Counted from the stretch's first letter, positions 7,206 to 15,210 are shown. The stretch is 16,018 nt of DNA from JARRRL01 sp037380725 (GCA_037380725.1 JARRRL010000129.1:1-16018); one strand, 5' to 3'. Notes: generated from the letters alone by a model not told the origin. Numbers and translations: made by a program.

Positions 7206-9287
7206 GTGGTTAGATTTATCCACCTTCTGGTTGGTCGACGGGTATTCTGGCGTGTGACAGTGAGCGTGATGGTCACGTTCCTGATGTTTATGACTGGCTC
7301 GGCTCATGCGGTTTATCGTGATGCGCGCTTCACTGGCGCGGCGCCCACAAATCGATTAATTGTTAAGTATCGTGATAGCGTCATGAGCCGAAGTGAGGCG
7401 CGAACCTATTCGGATCAGCATATGGGTAAGGTGGCTGAAAAAATGGCCTTGCCCATGCTGCATCGCCGCTGGCTGGGGAATGGTGCTCGCTTGATTGCGG
7501 TGGATGAGCCGGGGCGAGCGGTACCAATGGCCGATGTTATGGACATGTTGCGTGACGATCCCAATGTGGAATACGTGGAGCGAGACATTCTCTTTCAGCC
7601 TGCAGCGATTCCCTTGGATCCGCTTTATCCGGAGCAATGGCATTACAATGGTTTTCCGGGCAGCATCAGTTTATCGGATGCGTGGGATCGAGTTTATCCG
7701 GATGGTTTTGGTGGCGCTACACGTCTGTTGCCCGTGGTGGTGGCGATTATTGATACCGGTAGTTTGAACCACGAAGATCTTGTTGATGTGCTCCTGCCTG
7801 GTTACGATTTTATCTCGGATGAGCGGGCAGCGGGTGATGGGGACGGTCGAGACGATGATCCCACTGATGTGGGCGATTTCACGCAACCTAAAGAGTGTGG
7901 TCCGGAGTGGCCAGGCGGTGACAGTGTGTGGCATGGCACTCACGTGATGGGAACGGTGGGGGCATCCACGAACAATGGCATTGGTGGCGCTGGCGTCGCT
8001 CCGAATGCGATGATCGTTCCGGTTCGCGCTTTAGGGCGTTGCGGTGGATCGCTGTCTGATGTCATGGACAGTATCATCTGGGCAGCCGGGGGCAGCGTGG
8101 ACGACGCCCCACTCAATGAGAATCCGGCTAAAGTGATCAACTTAAGTCTGGCGGCTCCAGGTCCGTGTACTAACGCCATGCAATCGGCTGTTAAGTTTGC
8201 TCGGGATGCCGGAGTGGTGGTGGTGGTGGCGGCGGGCAATGAGGCCGTTAATGCGGTAAACCTCTCGCCGTCGAATTGTGAAGGCGCTTTTACGGTGGCG
8301 GCGGTAAACGCCAGTGGTGGACGGGCTTTTTACTCCAATTTTGGCGATGTGGTTAAGCTGGCAGCACCGGGTGGTAACGGAGGGAGTGCTGAACCTTCTG
8401 ATCCCGGTGTGTTGTCTACGGTGGATATGGGCAAGGAAGGCAGTATTGGTGATGACTATGGTGCGCTAACAGGCACCTCAATGGCGGCACCGCACGTTTC
8501 GGGTATTGCAGCGATGATATTTGGTGCGCGGCCTGAGTGGAAGCCATCGCAGGTTGAGAGTGTGCTGTTGGCTTCAGTGCGCCCATTCCCCTTACCGTGT
8601 GATGGGTGTGGCAAAGGTATAGTTGATGCGGCGAATGCATTGGAAATGGTGTTGCCCTCGATGAATCCTTTGCCGTCAGACGAAGTGGAGATAGGAGTAC
8701 CTTCTACTCCAGAGCCGTCGGCTCCGGAAGAGAGCGTGGTGGATTTATCACTTTCCTTAGCGGGAGTTCGCCATTTTGTGTTGCACGACGATGTGGTGCG
8801 TGAGGCGGGTATCAGCGCAGACTCCAATAATCCTTTGCATCGTGTGGCGCAATACGCGGTCGCTATTTCTAATCTGAGTCAACAAACGGCACTGAACGTG
8901 ACGGTCAGTAATGAGTTTCCGGAAGACGCTGAGTTGTTGGAAATTAGCGTTTCGCAAGGGAACTGTAATTTGGCGGGCACCAACTGTACGATTGGAGACA
9001 TCGGCGCCTTTGATGAGGTGGTGATGCATTTAGCCATACGTTATGCGGCTCCCCCTGAGTGGCAAGCGGTATTACAAGGCGTTTTCGGTGGTGTGCGATC
9101 ACAGGTCGTCACAACGGCTGTGGCGAAAAATGAAGAATTGCTCAGCGCTAATAACCGTTTGTTGAAGCCGTTGACGGGATCTCTACAGGCGTTTGGCCTG
9201 ATGGGCTTGTGTTTGTTCGGGATTGTGCTCGGGATTGTTCGTCGTCTGACAAGAGCTTCTCGTGTCTTGGTTGTCCGTCCACTGTGA
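7206..9287 (+). CDS. Secreted subtilisin-like S8 serine protease with C-terminal anchor
   Basis: This is a 693-residue subtilase of the S8 family. The start is GTG with AAGGGA seven bases upstream. In order: a signal peptide ending SAHA (cleavage after about residue 35); an I9-type inhibitory propeptide (about 48-130, RLIVKYRDSV to YVERDILF); and a catalytic domain (about 140-475) with Asp183 in AIIDTG, His243 in HGTHVMG, oxyanion Asn345 in AAGNEA, and Ser425 in GTSMAAPH. A Pro/Glu/Ser linker follows, then a beta-rich domain (about 520-650, AVAISNLSQQTALNVTVSN) resembling DUF11-type repeats of surface proteins. At the end is a hydrophobic helix (about 662-678) preceded by LTGSLQ and followed by RRLTRASR. 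That layout of small residues, helix and arginines resembles CTERM-type sorting tails, though I cannot assign a class. It should act outside the cytoplasmic membrane, perhaps surface-bound. Its substrate is unknown, and it stands alone between housekeeping genes. Confidence 0.93.
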   Translation: MVRFIHLLVGRRVFWRVTVSVMVTFLMFMTGSAHAVYRDARFTGAAPTNRLIVKYRDSVMSRSEARTYSDQHMGKVAEKMALPMLHRRWLGNGARLIAVDEPGRAVPMADVMDMLRDDPNVEYVERDILFQPAAIPLDPLYPEQWHYNGFPGSISLSDAWDRVYPDGFGGATRLLPVVVAIIDTGSLNHEDLVDVLLPGYDFISDERAAGDGDGRDDDPTDVGDFTQPKECGPEWPGGDSVWHGTHVMGTVGASTNNGIGGAGVAPNAMIVPVRALGRCGGSLSDVMDSIIWAAGGSVDDAPLNENPAKVINLSLAAPGPCTNAMQSAVKFARDAGVVVVVAAGNEAVNAVNLSPSNCEGAFTVAAVNASGGRAFYSNFGDVVKLAAPGGNGGSAEPSDPGVLSTVDMGKEGSIGDDYGALTGTSMAAPHVSGIAAMIFGARPEWKPSQVESVLLASVRPFPLPCDGCGKGIVDAANALEMVLPSMNPLPSDEVEIGVPSTPEPSAPEESVVDLSLSLAGVRHFVLHDDVVREAGISADSNNPLHRVAQYAVAISNLSQQTALNVTVSNEFPEDAELLEISVSQGNCNLAGTNCTIGDIGAFDEVVMHLAIRYAAPPEWQAVLQGVFGGVRSQVVTTAVAKNEELLSANNRLLKPLTGSLQAFGLMGLCLFGIVLGIVRRLTRASRVLVVRPL

Positions 9288-9341
9288 TTGTCTACCCGCT
9301 GTGATTGTCTACCCACTGTGATTGTCTACCCACTATGAATT
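9281..9341 (+). repeat. 17-base tandem repeat (3.6 copies) after the S8 protease
   Basis: The unit ACTGTGATTGTCTACCC occurs at 9281-9297, 9298-9314 (first base G) and 9315-9331, with a degenerate partial copy at 9332-9341. The first copy contains the protease stop TGA (9285-9287). There are no spacers, so this is not a CRISPR. It runs up to the predicted promoter of accA. Confidence 0.92.
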
Positions 9342-9361
9342 GTGGCGCGTCACGTTATAAT
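9334..9361 (+). promoter_or_regulatory. Candidate promoter for accA-tilS
   Basis: A perfect TATAAT lies at 9356-9361. The best -35 is weak (TATGAA at 9334-9339, 16-base spacing) and falls within the last degenerate copy of the 17-base repeat. The predicted leader to accA is about 118 bases and contains TTTTTGTAG twice. Confidence 0.45.
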
Positions 9362-9486
9362 CTCTCCCAGGTATGCAACGGAGCGGCTTTTGCTTTCTTT
9401 TTGTAGTAGATCGTTTTTTGTAGCAAGAGAGCTGTGCAGATTAGGTTCTGGATGAACGAGTGATCAGGGTTAGGGAGGGGGAGTTA

Positions 9487-10434
9487 ATGCGAACACAGGC
9501 GCTCGATTTTGAGCAACCGATTGTGGAGCTGGAAGCAAAAATCGAAGAGTTGAGCCATTCAGATGCGGCAACCGGTGCGGGTTTAGCTGACAACATTCAT
9601 CAGATGCGAGGGAAATTGGCTGAGCTGATTGAGACCACATTCAGTAAGCTCACGCCATGGCAAACTGCGCAGGTGGCGCGGCATCCCATGCGACCGCATA
9701 CGTTGGATTACATTGAGCATACGTTTACCGATTTTGATGAGTTACACGGTGATCGGGCTTTTGGTGATGATCAATCTATTGTGGGTGGCACCGCGCGTTT
9801 GGATGGTCGTCCTGTGATGCTTATTGGGCACGAAAAGGGTCGCAATGTGGCGTCGAAGGTGGCTCGAAACTTTGGCATGCCGCGACCCGAAGGGTATCGT
9901 AAAGCGTTGCGTTTAATGAAGATGGCGGAAAAATTCAGTTTGCCGATCATTACGTTGATCGATACACCCGGCGCTTTTCCGGGTATTGATGCGGAAGAGC
10001 GCGGTCAGAGCGAAGCGATTGCTCGATGTATTCAAGTCATGAGTCATCTGAATGTGCCCATAATCTCGACGGTGATTGGGGAAGGTGGTTCTGGGGGGGC
10101 TCTGGCTATTGGGGTGTGTGATCATCTTCAGATGCTGCAGTTCAGCACATATTCGGTCATTTCACCCGAAGGGTGCGCATCTATTTTATGGAAAGACGCT
10201 GGTCGTGCGCCGGAGGCCGCAGAAGCCATGGGTTTGACGGCTCAGCACCTCAAAAATCTTAATTTAGTGGATACGATTGTTTCAGAACCTCCCGGCGGCG
10301 CACACCGTGACATGGCCGAAATGGGCGCAACGTTGAGGCGCGCTTTGGTGAGTGCCTTGGAGCGTTTGGAGCGTTTGGATGCGGACGTGCGCTTGCAACG
10401 TCGAATCGATCGACTGTTGTCGATTGGTGATTGA
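9487..10434 (+). CDS. accA: Acetyl-CoA carboxylase carboxyltransferase subunit alpha
   Basis: AccA with AccD forms the carboxyltransferase that passes CO2 from biotin on AccB to acetyl-CoA, giving malonyl-CoA for fatty-acid synthesis. The 315-residue protein is close to the E. coli length (319) and collinear with it: LDFEQPIVELEAKIEEL at the N-terminus, PHTLDYIEHTF, GDRAFGDDQSIVGGTARLDG, GHEKGR, IDTPGAFPG, GEGGSGGALAIGVCD and SPEGCASILWKDAGRAPEAA. I chose the ATG at 9487 because it gives the family's N-terminus and follows AGGGAGGGGGAG; an in-frame GTG at 9460 would add nine unsupported residues. Its TGA overlaps the tilS ATG by one base, implying coupled translation. Confidence 0.97.
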   Translation: MRTQALDFEQPIVELEAKIEELSHSDAATGAGLADNIHQMRGKLAELIETTFSKLTPWQTAQVARHPMRPHTLDYIEHTFTDFDELHGDRAFGDDQSIVGGTARLDGRPVMLIGHEKGRNVASKVARNFGMPRPEGYRKALRLMKMAEKFSLPIITLIDTPGAFPGIDAEERGQSEAIARCIQVMSHLNVPIISTVIGEGGSGGALAIGVCDHLQMLQFSTYSVISPEGCASILWKDAGRAPEAAEAMGLTAQHLKNLNLVDTIVSEPPGGAHRDMAEMGATLRRALVSALERLERLDADVRLQRRIDRLLSIGD

Positions 10435-12215
10435 TGAACGCTTCGGCGGAATGGGTTCAATCGTTGTTCCCGCAGTGGACGGAGCGACTGCAGCGTTGGG
10501 TGGATTGCACTGCAGTCGAAGGACCGTCGGGTCCCCCGCCACTGGTGTTATGGGTTGGTTTCAGCGGTGGACTGGATTCAACAGTGTTGTTGGTGCTTCT
10601 GCGCGACTTTTTGCGGGAAAGTGCTTTGTTACGGGAAAGCCCTTTGTTGCGGGAAAGCCCCTTGGCTTCAGCTGCGGGCTCACCTTGCAGTTCTTCCTCT
10701 TCTTGTTCGTTTCCCTACCTTTCATCCTACGCTTCACCTTTATCGGTGAATCGTTCTGTTATGGAGATCCTGGCCGGGATAAAACCATTGATTGAGCTGC
10801 GTGCGGTGCATGTCCATCATGGATTGCAGGCATCAGCGGATGCGTGGTCCGAACACTGTCAGCGCATTTGCGATAGTTTGGGTGTGCCGATGGTGTGCTG
10901 CAAGGTGAAGATTGACCCTGTTCTACAGCGTAAGAAAGGGTTGGAGGCTGCCGCTCGTGTGGCGCGGTACAATGCTTTTGCTGACGTTGTACGCTCGTGT
11001 GATCTGTTGGCCTTAGCTCAGCATGCGGATGATCAACTGGAGACGGTTTTGTATCGGTGGCTACGGGGTGCTGGCATTGCTGGCATGATCGGGATGCGCG
11101 CTGAGGCACAGCACAGTGGTGTGACACTTTGGCGACCTTTGTTGTCGGTATCGCGTGAGCAGCTGGAGGCTGTGGCGCGAGGCCGTCAGCTCGAATGGGT
11201 GAACGATCCAACGAATCAGGATATTTCTCTCGATCGTAACTTTTTGCGGCATCGAGTGGTGCCGCTTTTGATGCAGCGCTGGCCTGCTGCGTTGAAAACG
11301 GTGCAGCGAACGAGTGCGCATTTGGGAATGAGTGACGCGGTCATCGCTGAATTGGCGGATCGCATACTGGATGAGCACAGTGCCCACGACCTGGGATGCA
11401 CTGGTCAAATTGCATATCAGTCAACGCCATCGCGGTGTCTTCCCATCGCGATGTTGGATGGCTTGTCACGCCGTGCAAAAGTGGTGCTGCTGCAACGCTG
11501 GCTAGCGCGTCACAAGGTGATGGGGCTGAGCGAATCTCACTATGATGCGGTGTTGGATGACGTTATCGGGGCAGCCGATGGGGCGCAGCCGTTGTTTCGT
11601 CGAGCGCAATGGGCGATACGGCGTCACAACGGTTTCCTGTGGTTGATCTGTGACGATGAGTGTGTTGATGAGTGTGCTGGGGTGCATGATTCTGGGCCGT
11701 TAAGGTGGGCTTTTCTGGAGACCACTGAGCTGTTCTGGCAGGGGGGGACTTTGTTGTGCCGGGCTCCGCATGCTGTACATCATGCCTTGTTGCGTCTGGC
11801 TCAGGTGGAGCGAGCGGCAAAACGTGAGGAGATAGGTGAGGCGTGGGAGGAGAATAAAGCGAGAGGGGAGAGTACAAGTACAGAGGGTGGGGAGAGTACA
11901 GAGAGTGAGTCGATGGCTGTGATGGTCTGTTGCCGGGCGCAGTTGCCCGAGGCGCTTGTGTTGCCGCGACAGCTTAAACAGCGTTTCCAGGAAGCGGGTG
12001 TCCCCGCTTGGCTGCGCCCGATGTGGCCCTTGCTGGTGTGGCGAGATCGCGTTGTGTGTGTGCCGGGGGTGTGGTGGTGGAAGCCTGTAAGATCGATGCT
12101 GCTCGATGTGATGAGGGAAAACCTTGAGGAAAAAAGAAGAAAGGGGATTGAGAGCCTGGAATCGACCGAGTCGGTTTTTCAATGGACGCGCCCTGGACAA
12201 CTCGATAAACCATGA
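10434..12215 (+). CDS. tilS: tRNA(Ile)-lysidine synthase TilS, enlarged by low-complexity insertions
   Basis: TilS converts C34 of tRNA(Ile2) to lysidine with ATP, so that the tRNA reads AUA and is charged with isoleucine. The N-type ATP pyrophosphatase motif SGGLDS is at 44-49. HVHHGL, AARVARYNAF, AQHADDQLET, WRPLL and DPTNQDISLDRNFLRHRVVP follow in family order. The C-terminal TilS domain is recognisable in RQLKQRFQEAGVPAWLRP. At 593 residues it is far longer than E. coli TilS (432). Part of the excess is an insertion after VLLVLLRDF: three 6-residue repeats (LRESAL, LRESPL, LRESPL) then a Ser-rich run, at about 60-105. Another is a charged GEST/STEGGEST stretch near residues 465-485. Neither breaks the frame, and both sit in likely surface loops. 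Translation is probably coupled to accA through TGATG at 10432-10436. Confidence 0.94.
   Translation: MNASAEWVQSLFPQWTERLQRWVDCTAVEGPSGPPPLVLWVGFSGGLDSTVLLVLLRDFLRESALLRESPLLRESPLASAAGSPCSSSSSCSFPYLSSYASPLSVNRSVMEILAGIKPLIELRAVHVHHGLQASADAWSEHCQRICDSLGVPMVCCKVKIDPVLQRKKGLEAAARVARYNAFADVVRSCDLLALAQHADDQLETVLYRWLRGAGIAGMIGMRAEAQHSGVTLWRPLLSVSREQLEAVARGRQLEWVNDPTNQDISLDRNFLRHRVVPLLMQRWPAALKTVQRTSAHLGMSDAVIAELADRILDEHSAHDLGCTGQIAYQSTPSRCLPIAMLDGLSRRAKVVLLQRWLARHKVMGLSESHYDAVLDDVIGAADGAQPLFRRAQWAIRRHNGFLWLICDDECVDECAGVHDSGPLRWAFLETTELFWQGGTLLCRAPHAVHHALLRLAQVERAAKREEIGEAWEENKARGESTSTEGGESTESESMAVMVCCRAQLPEALVLPRQLKQRFQEAGVPAWLRPMWPLLVWRDRVVCVPGVWWWKPVRSMLLDVMRENLEEKRRKGIESLESTESVFQWTRPGQLDKP
10611..10664 (+). 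repeat. 18-base tandem repeat (x3) in tilS
   Basis: Three adjacent 18-base units (10611-10628, 10629-10646, 10647-10664) share the pattern TT(G/A)CGGGAAAG. They encode LRESAL, LRESPL and LRESPL in frame. A Ser-rich coding stretch follows to about 10740. Confidence 0.92.
11865..11900 (+). repeat. 24-base-period direct repeat in tilS
   Basis: GGGGAGAGTACA occurs at 11865-11876 and again at 11889-11900. It encodes the repeated GEST motif in the acidic linker before the TilS C-terminal domain. The surrounding bases (about 11820-11910) are strongly purine-rich. Confidence 0.8.
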
Positions 12216-12661
12216 TCACCGGCGTGTGTTTTAACGCGCGCTGAGTCAGAAATTGAATAGGCTTATTGAATGGACTTACTTACATAATGGGTTTACTTAT
12301 ATCGTGCTTGCGCTTCCAATTGGATGTTGCCGTGGCGTATGGTGTGATGTTTGAGTTCATTTGTTTCTCAGAGAATGGGGTGCTAATATGTGCTTCCAGC
12401 GCGAGGGGTTTTCATGATCCCTTTCTCAAGTGAGTACTTGTACGTGGAGTACTTGAAAAGTGCTTAGCGAACAGTGTTTATAAACAGTCATGTAGCAAAT
12501 ATTGTGTGGACAGTTTCCGAGTCGCCGTAGGCGTATTCGGCATTGTGCTGTTCCGTCTATGTCCAAGATCAGTGCAGTTGTGTTTTGGAATGGGAGCGAG
12601 GTAGGCTTCTGTTTTTGGCTGTTTTTGTGCCGTAGTAGTGGCATTGAAAATAGGTGGTGGT
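12216..12661. other. Intergenic region between tilS and pyrG
   Basis: This 446-base stretch has no supportable gene; the open frames in it are short and lack recognisable products. It must hold the pyrG promoter, but no convincing -35/-10 pair is visible. Near 12433-12466 there are three related octamers, AGTACTTG twice and AGTGCTTA once, listed separately. A ribosome site, AGGTGG (12652-12657), lies just before pyrG. A weak GCGT/ACGC hairpin near 12222-12237 could be a remnant terminator of tilS, but it lacks a T run. Confidence 0.5.
12433..12466 (+). repeat. Clustered octamers upstream of pyrG
   Basis: AGTACTTG occurs at 12433-12440 and 12448-12455, and AGTGCTTA follows at 12459-12466. CAAGT just before the first copy makes an inverted repeat with ACTTG. 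This might be an operator for pyrG or only a local duplication. Confidence 0.45.
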
Positions 12662-14189
12662 ATGCCGGGGTTTGTATTTGTAACGGGTGGTGTGGTTTCA
12701 TCGTTGGGTAAAGGTTTGGCGGCGGCTTCGTTGGCTTCTATTTTGGAGAGCCGAGGTTTGTGCGTGACGCTGGTTAAACTCGATCCTTATATTAATGTGG
12801 ATCCGGGCACCATGAGTCCTTACCAGCATGGTGAGGTTTTTGTTACGGAAGATGGTGCGGAAACCGATTTGGATTTGGGGCATTACGAGCGTTTTGTGCG
12901 TACGCGCATGACGCAGCGGAATAATTTTACGACGGGGCGTATTTACGAGGAAGTAATACAAAAAGAACGTCGTGGGGATTACTTGGGTGCAACGGTTCAG
13001 GTCATTCCGCATATCACAGACGCCATTAAAAATAAAATTTTAGCTGTGGAGCCGCAAGCGGATGTGGTGCTCGTGGAAATTGGTGGTACGGTGGGTGATA
13101 TTGAGTCACTGCCGTTTCTCGAAGCGGTGCGGCAGTTGCGATCGGAATTGGGGGCGCGTCAAACCGCGTTTATTCACTTAACCTTGGTGCCGTACATTGA
13201 TACAGCGGGTGAGATAAAAACCCATTTACGCGATCCCCGAAATGTTGCATCGACAAGGTGTGGATAACATCATTACGGAAAAACTGGGTTTGCAAAACAA
13301 ATGTCAACCTGCTGATTTATCCGATTGGGCTCACGTTGTTGAATTGGCGCGCAGCGCCACCGCTACTGTTGTGGTGGGAATTGTTGGCAAATACGTTGAA
13401 TTGGCGGATGCGTATAAATCCATTAATGAGGCATTGACACACGCTGGGATTCACACGGAAACGCATGTCAAATTGTCTTATATTGATGCGGAAGAAATTG
13501 AGCGTGAAGGAACGGGATTATTGGAATCGCTGGACGCAATTTTGGTGCCCGGTGGTTTTGGCGAACGCGGTGTGGAAGGCAAAATTTGTGCAATCCGTTT
13601 TGCGCGAGAAAATCAAATTCCTTATTTTGGTATTTGCTTGGGAATGCAATTGGCTGTGGTGGAGTTTGGGCGTCATGTCTTGGGATTGAGTGAGGCGAAC
13701 AGTACGGAATTAGCGCCCGAAACCGCTGAGCCCATGGTGGCTTTGATTTCGGAGTGGACCACGGAATCGGGTGAGAAAGCGCATCGCACTGAACGGTCCA
13801 ATTTGGGTGGGACGATGCGTTTGGGGGCGCAGCATTGCCAAGTGGTCAAAGGCAGTTTGCCCGCTAAATTGTATCAACGAGATGTGATTTTTGAGCGACA
13901 CCGCCATCGATATGAAATTAACAATCGTTATGTTCCCGATTTTGAGCGTGCGGGTATGGCGGTGGGGGGCTGGTCGAAAGATGGGGCGCTTGTCGAGATG
14001 ATTGACATCCCGACCCATCCGTGGTTTTTTGCGTGCCAATTTCACCCTGAGTTCACCTCAACGCCACGTGAAGGGCATCCCGTTTTTATTGATTTTGTGC
14101 AGACTGCTCGGCGTTTGTCTTTGAGGACACGTCAGCAAATGGAGGCTTTGAAAAAGGCCTCTGGTTTGACGGTGGATCACGAACAGTGA
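12662..14189 (+). pseudogene. pyrG: CTP synthase PyrG with internal out-of-frame deletion
   Basis: PyrG makes CTP from UTP using glutamine and ATP. The synthetase half reads from the ATG at 12662 (MPGFVFVTGGVVSSLGKG, LDPYINVDPGTMSPYQHGE, ERRGDYLGATVQVIPHITD, EIGGTVGDIESLPFLEA) to GEIKT near 13226. That frame then runs out of phase and stops at 13267. The rest reads one base further on, from IYAIPEMLHRQGVDN near 13228 through the glutamine amidotransferase domain: GKYVELADAYKS, LVPGGFGERGVEG, nucleophile Cys in FGICLGMQ, and HPEFTSTPREGHP with the catalytic His and Glu. By comparison with E. coli PyrG (545 residues), about 55 residues between KT and IY are missing, close to 164 bases. That segment carries part of the UTP/CTP-binding region (the KPTQHSV element). 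Only the C-terminal half could be made, from an internal start. It is either a recent null or an assembly collapse. Confidence 0.85.
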
Positions 14190-14252
14190 TCGCTCGAACG
14201 TCCTATTTCGGTTCAGGTGCTGGTCAGCTAAATGAAGGAGTGTGGCCCGTCT

Positions 14253-15161
14253 ATGGCGAGTGATAAAACGAGTGATAAATTGGTGTCTCAACGTGTGGTA
14301 AAGGTGGGTCAACACGCTCTGGGCAATGATCAGCCTGTTGTGCTTATTGCTGGGTTGAACGTGCTGGAGTCTTATGAACTGGCTGAGACGGTGGCGAGTG
14401 CCTTGCGTCAGGTGTGTCAGAAATTGTCGATACCCTGGGTTTTTAAGNNNNNNNNNNNNNNNNNNNNNNNNNNNNNNNNNNNCTCTTTTGACAAAGCAAA
14501 TCGTTCGTCTGTCACCTCGTATCGTGGGCCAGGCATGCAGGCGGGCTTGGAGCAGCTGTCGCGCATTCGGCGAGATTTTGGGGTTCCTGTGATTACCGAT
14601 GTGCACGAAGTGCATCAAGTTGAAGCGGTAGCTGAGGTGGTGGATGTCCTGCAATTGCCCGCTTTTTTGAGTCGACAGACTGATTTGGTTCAGGCTTTAG
14701 CGGCAACGGGCAAGCCGGTGAATATCAAAAAAGCTCAGTTTCTCGCGCCCAACGATATGCAACACATCGTGCGAAAGTTTGAGTCCTTGGGTAACGATCG
14801 CTTGTTACTGTGTGAGCGTGGGACGTGTTTTGGATACCACAATTTGGTGGTGGATATGTTGGGTTTTGGACTCATGAAGAAAACCGGCTATCCGGTGGTA
14901 TTTGATGTGACGCACGCTTTGCAGCAACCGACGGCCTTAGCGGAGTCAGCGGGGGGGCGTCGGGAACAGGTGTTGGAATTGGCGCGTGCTGGGTTATCGC
15001 AAGGGGTGGCGGGTTTGTTTTTGGAAATGCATCCAGATCCCGATCGCGCCAAGTGCGATGGTCCCTGCGCTTTGCGTTTGCAGCAATTGGAACCGTTTTT
15101 GATGCAAGTGAAGGCCATGGATGATTTGGTGAAGTCTTTCCCGCTGTTAGATACGGCTTAG
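14253..15161 (+). CDS. kdsA: 3-deoxy-8-phosphooctulonate (KDO-8-P) synthase
   Basis: KdsA condenses arabinose-5-phosphate with phosphoenolpyruvate to KDO-8-phosphate, the precursor of the LPS inner-core sugar. Motifs seen are AGLNVLES, SFDKANRSS, VITDVHE, LPAFLSRQTDLV, FGYHNLVVDMLGF, FDVTHALQQP and HPDPDRAKCDGPCAL. Asn in GLNVLES, rather than Cys, points to the metal-independent class. The start is uncertain: ATG at 14253 follows AAGGAG by 12 bases, and an in-frame ATG at 14232 would add seven residues. A run of 35 unknown bases (14448-14482) splits the gene, but the reading frame and family sequence resume on both sides. It follows pyrG by about 60 bases; the eno gene that often comes next is absent. 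Confidence 0.95.
   Translation: MASDKTSDKLVSQRVVKVGQHALGNDQPVVLIAGLNVLESYELAETVASALRQVCQKLSIPWVFKXXXXXXXXXXXXSFDKANRSSVTSYRGPGMQAGLEQLSRIRRDFGVPVITDVHEVHQVEAVAEVVDVLQLPAFLSRQTDLVQALAATGKPVNIKKAQFLAPNDMQHIVRKFESLGNDRLLLCERGTCFGYHNLVVDMLGFGLMKKTGYPVVFDVTHALQQPTALAESAGGRREQVLELARAGLSQGVAGLFLEMHPDPDRAKCDGPCALRLQQLEPFLMQVKAMDDLVKSFPLLDTA
14448..14482. other. Assembly gap (35 Ns) inside kdsA
   Basis: The run sits between the codons for VFK and SFDKANRSS. In the family a single residue (Ala) separates these, so only two unknown bases are needed before the C at 14483 to complete a GCC codon. The gap length is therefore probably arbitrary padding. Confidence 0.9.
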
Positions 15162-15192
15162 CGTGTTCTGTTCCCGAAATCCCTCGCTTCTG

Positions 15193-15210
15193 TGTAGGAG
15201 ATGTCTTACT
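15193..15210 (+). promoter_or_regulatory. GacA-type upstream activating sequence
   Basis: TGTAGGAGATGTCTTACT matches the published GacA box pattern TGTRRGNNATNNYTTACA at every specified position but the last (T for A). Its centre is about 190 bases upstream of the predicted start of the GGA-rich RNA, similar to the long spacing known for rsmZ in Pseudomonas. GacA is the response regulator that switches on Csr/Rsm-sequestering RNAs. Confidence 0.7.

Noticed and set aside
9281..9341. Possible CRISPR-like array
   Set aside because: The units are directly adjacent with no spacers and only 17 bases long, and there are no cas genes; it is a simple tandem repeat.
12638..12661. GTG at 12638 as pyrG start
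   Set aside because: It would add eight residues before the conserved MPGFVFVTGG; the ATG at 12662 with AGGTGG just upstream fits the family.
12502..12711. Short plus-strand frame upstream of and overlapping pyrG
   Set aside because: It overlaps the well-supported pyrG start in another frame, has no recognisable product and no good ribosome site.
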